Both the position numbers and the translations under genes were made by a program. DNA of 6,764 bases from the NCBI GenBank assembly GCA_002339165.1, contig DDJS01000112.1, positions 1 to 6,764 of the forward strand, written 5' to 3'. Under the pieces are notes generated by a model that had not been told where the DNA came from, ran no database searches, and was given only the letters and a program-made list of their open reading frames with translations. Shown here one piece after another: positions 6,665-6,764 of the stretch. How positions within the stretch are numbered: the stretch's first letter is position 1; the number at the start of each line of letters is the position of its first letter. The stretch comes from Cellvibrionales bacterium UBA2618. GTDB lineage: Bacteria; Pseudomonadota; Gammaproteobacteria; Pseudomonadales; Porticoccaceae.

Positions 6665-6764
6665 ATAGTTAGTAGAGTTCCCCATGGCGGTGAGAAGCTT
6701 TGCATAGCCGGTAGCTGGCATCGATTAATACACCTGCATCCTTCTTGAACGCCGCGCGCAATTA
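6665..6764. other. Right-edge non-coding stretch, no gene supported
   Basis: After the paraoxonase-like gene, 100 bases remain. A short stem, GCCGG-TAG-CTGGC (6707-6719, one G-T pair), is present without a following T run on either strand, so it is not a clear terminator. Reverse-strand readings exist, but none can be confirmed as a gene within the window. Confidence 0.4.

Noticed and set aside
6707..6719. Stem GCCGG-TAG-CTGGC as a terminator after the last gene.
   Set aside because: Only five pairs, including a G-T pair, and no T run on either strand.

Overview
The window is a compact chromosomal segment of about 53-55% G+C (estimated by eye) with ordinary proteobacterial gene structure. 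It holds one leftward gene followed by three rightward genes, with short gaps and no mobile element, RNA gene or CRISPR array. The protein styles fit a free-living, possibly marine gammaproteobacterium: a single-chain GcvP of about 965 residues, a GcvT ending in MPWVAHNYYR, and an LrhA-like LysR regulator. That placement is an impression from family resemblance, not a measured assignment.

Layout: (1) A LysR-type regulator on the minus strand (52-903). (2) A divergent, AT-rich intergenic region (904-1032) with a plausible sigma70 promoter for the rightward genes, short inverted repeats that could be regulator sites, and no recognisable glycine riboswitch. (3) gcvT (1033-2154), the aminomethyltransferase (T-protein) of the glycine cleavage system. 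(4) A 124-base gap holding a possible 19-codon leader ORF whose stop codon overlaps the gcvP start as ATGA. (5) gcvP (2279-5176), the PLP-dependent glycine decarboxylase (P-protein). (6) A 96-base gap with an imperfect GC-rich direct repeat. (7) A 463-residue membrane protein (5273-6664): four predicted transmembrane helices followed by a periplasmic beta-propeller that keeps, by motif comparison, the calcium ligands and His dyad of animal paraoxonases. The last 100 bases hold no gene I can support.

Functionally, GcvT and GcvP are two of the four parts of the glycine cleavage complex (glycine + THF + NAD+ to CO2 + NH3 + 5,10-methylene-THF + NADH). The lipoyl carrier GcvH, usually encoded between or next to them, is absent here and must lie elsewhere, as must the L-protein (Lpd). 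The divergent LysR regulator is a reasonable candidate controller of the gcv genes, although it does not look like E. coli GcvA. The paraoxonase-like protein may be read through from gcvP, but nothing in its sequence ties it to glycine metabolism. It is the least ordinary item in the window.
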